Part shown: positions 14,973-16,822 of the stretch, one piece after another
Numbering within the stretch: position 1 is the stretch's first letter
Layout: the number at the start of each line of letters is the position of its first letter
NCBI GenBank assembly: GCA_002342225.1
Contig: DDPO01000151.1
Span: forward strand, 1,307-18,128
Direction: 5' to 3'
DNA from: Bdellovibrionaceae bacterium UBA2466
GTDB lineage: Bacteria; Bdellovibrionota; FAC87; UBA2466
DNA length: 16,822 nucleotides
Notes under the pieces: generated by a model
Databases searched by the model: none
What the model was told of the DNA's origin: nothing
What the model saw: the letters and a program-made list of their open reading frames with translations, nothing else
Position numbers and translations under genes: made by a program

Positions 14973-15995
14973 ATGTTTGCTAAAGTGCTATATGATCCTC
15001 AGGCCCTAGCACTCCAAGTAAAACGACAACAAAAATATGCTTGGGACCTGGAAACACAGATTCCGTGGAGAATCGGAGTTGATACCGAACGATACTTTCT
15101 CCCCATCGACTCTGATGCTATTGCATTTCCGGGAGCTAGTGAGGAGCAAAAATTAGCGATTTCTCAACTCTTAGGGCTTATTGTCAATTCAACGATCGCC
15201 GAGTTGGAAGATGTGATCACCAAAGTACGTTACGATTGTTGGAGTAAAATTATTAGAAATTACCCAATCGGGCCTGAAATAAAAGATCTGGGTGAACTCT
15301 TTTTTGAAGAGGAGATAAAACACTCAAAAGCTTTTAATCGTTACAATCTTATCTTTTGCGAAGAAACAAAAATAGATATTGCTGATCTCAATCGACTTTT
15401 GCCTAAAGCCTACGGCTCTCTGTTTGTAAAAGCTATCAAACACAATGCGAAGTGGGGAGGACATGCTTTTTGGTGGGTTGTAGCCGCAGTCGAGGAAGTT
15501 TCAATCGACCTCTATAAAAACCTTAGTCCTTTTAAAAACCAAATCGATCCCCTCTATCATCAAGTTCATTTAAAACATATGGAGGAAGAATCCCGCCATC
15601 ACAATTACGCTTTTTTAATGTTAGAACTGATTCGCGAGACCAATTCTTCCCTCAGCGATCACTTTTTTTCTAAAACCGATCGAATCATTGGCCAGATGTT
15701 TTCAACGGGTTGGGTAGTTGCTGAACTCAACAAAGTCTTCGAAGCAAAACACTTAAAGCACAAACATCCTTTCTTTAATGTTATCGCAAGCTGTGAACCG
15801 CTCTTTAAAGGCTTGGGACCTAAAGATCTAGCGAAAAAACTGTTCATCTCTGCGCCTTATATCAGCTTGATGCTCAATGGAAACTATCACTCCAAATCAA
15901 CTCGGCTTGCAAAAGAGCACACTGTTTTATCAGTCCCCTTTCCTAAGCCTCACGAAGCTGAAACTTTTATACCGCTTAAAAAAAGCCAAGGATGA
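14973..15995 (+). CDS. AurF-type non-haem diiron oxygenase
   Basis: 340 residues, a four-helix diiron protein like p-aminobenzoate N-oxygenase AurF, which turns an arylamine into a nitro group using O2. The expected ligands fall in order: E79, then E114-x-x-H117 in FFEEEIKHSKAF, E174 in VVAAVEEVSID, H202, then E206-x-x-H209 in KHMEEESRHH. As I recall the AurF ligands (E101, E136, H139, E196, H223, E227, H230), the spacings match exactly or within one residue (35, 3, 57, 28 versus 27, 4, 3). The metal site is therefore complete, including the seventh ligand, a His special to AurF-type enzymes. The substrate is unknown; other members act on different amines or hydroxylate. The ribosome site is AAAGAGGA about 10 nt before the ATG. 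The next gene starts 3 nt after the stop. Confidence 0.88.
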   Translation: MFAKVLYDPQALALQVKRQQKYAWDLETQIPWRIGVDTERYFLPIDSDAIAFPGASEEQKLAISQLLGLIVNSTIAELEDVITKVRYDCWSKIIRNYPIGPEIKDLGELFFEEEIKHSKAFNRYNLIFCEETKIDIADLNRLLPKAYGSLFVKAIKHNAKWGGHAFWWVVAAVEEVSIDLYKNLSPFKNQIDPLYHQVHLKHMEEESRHHNYAFLMLELIRETNSSLSDHFFSKTDRIIGQMFSTGWVVAELNKVFEAKHLKHKHPFFNVIASCEPLFKGLGPKDLAKKLFISAPYISLMLNGNYHSKSTRLAKEHTVLSVPFPKPHEAETFIPLKKSQG

Positions 15996-15998
15996 ACC

Positions 15999-16822
15999 AT
16001 GCTGACTGAAACAAAACAAGCTTTCTTGCGAACATTAAATACCTCTTGGCTTGAAGGAGGAAATAAGTCTGCTCCTTTTCTTGTTTTCTTGCATGGCTAC
16101 CCAGATGGACCCGATATTTGGTCAAAACAGATAGAACATTTCGCAGATAGCTACCATATTATATGCCCATACATCCGTGGCACTTTCGCATCTGAACCCA
16201 GCTCCGAACTCAGCCGATTCTCCACACACTCACTTTCTCTGGATGTTTTGGAAATACTTAAGCTGATAGATCCTCAGGGAAAAAAAGGGGTTCACGTTAT
16301 AGGTCATGATCTAGGAGGGGCTGTAGCCTGGCGCTTGGCAACGTACTTAGGACCTAGGCTTTCTAGGCTTGTGATTATCAACAGCTTATCCATTGAACAG
16401 ATGCGAGCTAGATTGCTTTCCCGCCCCAGCCAATGGCTTCACTCTTGGTATATTTTCCCATTTCTTGTTCCAAAACTTTCCGAAAAACTCATTGGCCATT
16501 TTTCAAAACGGCTCCTCCCTTGGGCTTATAGATTGGGCGGATTAAAAAAAGAACACTTTCCCAAACTAAAACTCGACAGCCCTTTTCCTGTCGCGACTCT
16601 TCGACTTTATCGCGCTTTTGTGAAAGAACTTTTAAATCAAGAAAACTTTCCACCTCCCAAAGTCAAAGCTCCAACGTTAGTTGTTTGGGGCAAAAATGAC
16701 CCCTTCCTGCTGGCGCCAACGACTGATGAAATTGAACCCAACGCCGAACAACTCACCATCCGAATTCTTCAAGGTGGGCACTGGCTTTTCAGGGAGAGTC
16801 CAGATTTTCTGAACGCACTTAT
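15999..16822 (+). CDS. Alpha/beta hydrolase with Asp nucleophile (epoxide-hydrolase-like), cut off by window edge
   Basis: 274 full codons are visible, and the frame is still open at the right edge. The fold landmarks are present: oxyanion motif HGYPD (32-36), nucleophile elbow VIGHDLGG with D104, acid motif WGKNDPF with D234, and GGHW with H261. Asp at the nucleophile position is the mark of epoxide hydrolases and haloalkane or fluoroacetate dehalogenases rather than esterases. HGYPD resembles the HGFPE of epoxide hydrolases. A cap-like helical insertion spans about 130-215. No signal peptide is seen. Little can be missing, since the catalytic His and the following helix are already present. 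AAGGA lies 6 nt before the ATG, inside the end of the diiron oxygenase gene, so the two are surely co-transcribed. Confidence 0.9.
   Translation, partial: MLTETKQAFLRTLNTSWLEGGNKSAPFLVFLHGYPDGPDIWSKQIEHFADSYHIICPYIRGTFASEPSSELSRFSTHSLSLDVLEILKLIDPQGKKGVHVIGHDLGGAVAWRLATYLGPRLSRLVIINSLSIEQMRARLLSRPSQWLHSWYIFPFLVPKLSEKLIGHFSKRLLPWAYRLGGLKKEHFPKLKLDSPFPVATLRLYRAFVKELLNQENFPPPKVKAPTLVVWGKNDPFLLAPTTDEIEPNAEQLTIRILQGGHWLFRESPDFLNAL

Noticed and set aside
1..16822. CRISPR arrays, insertion sequences, prophage or integron features
   Set aside because: No regularly spaced repeats, transposase, integrase or terminal repeats were seen; the content is ordinary chromosomal genes.

Overview
The window looks like an ordinary chromosomal segment of a Gram-negative, Bdellovibrio-like bacterium (Bdellovibrionota, or a deltaproteobacterial relative). 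This rests on the AT-leaning composition, the signal peptides and probable lipoprotein, the GYF_2-type membrane protein, the TIGR04552-like family of unknown function, and PlsB with YgiQ. The phylum call is an inference, because no rRNA or marker gene is present. I see no insertion sequence, phage gene, CRISPR array or pseudogene. Genes are tightly packed on both strands, with several short overlaps.

Layout. 1-4666, minus strand: the 5' part of plsB (glycerol-3-phosphate acyltransferase, running off the left edge), a GYF-domain membrane protein, and a protein of unknown function carrying RelA/SpoT-like synthetase motifs. A tRNA-Ser(TGA) at 4738-4827 reads the other way and generates a spurious N-terminal extension on that last reading frame. 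4923-6111, plus strand: an exported helical protein and a DUF985 cupin. 6142-8185, minus strand: an FAD-dependent 2-hydroxyacid dehydrogenase and a fumarylacetoacetate-hydrolase-family enzyme, overlapping and probably one operon. 8274-11056, plus strand: an exported M49 (dipeptidyl peptidase III) metallopeptidase, overlapping a LOG-family protein by 4 nt. 11057-11313: a noncoding stretch with an inverted and repeated TTGAGTA/TACTCAA motif. 11314-12171, plus strand: an acidic, disordered, doubly anchored probable lipoprotein. 12168-14225, minus strand: the YgiQ-type radical SAM protein, converging on it with 3 nt shared. 14278-16822, plus strand: a three-gene run of a stand-alone class I glutamine amidotransferase, an AurF-type diiron oxygenase, and an alpha/beta hydrolase with an Asp nucleophile (partial at the right edge).

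How the genes may work together. The hydroxyacid dehydrogenase and FAH-family hydrolase could act in sequence on 2-hydroxy/2-oxo acids. The amidotransferase, diiron oxygenase and hydrolase run looks like a small uncharacterised metabolic or tailoring cluster, and is the best candidate here for an undescribed system. Two other points stand out. One gene keeps the D-x-x-G-x-R, Y and E-I-Q-I landmarks of (p)ppGpp synthetases in an otherwise unrecognised protein. Four genes (starts at 3368, 4666, 4923 and 8185) have promoter-like elements that end only 10-12 nt (7 nt in one case) before a start codon lacking a Shine-Dalgarno sequence, suggesting leaderless or near-leaderless messages. Starts were chosen by hand, and several were moved inward from the longest reading frame.
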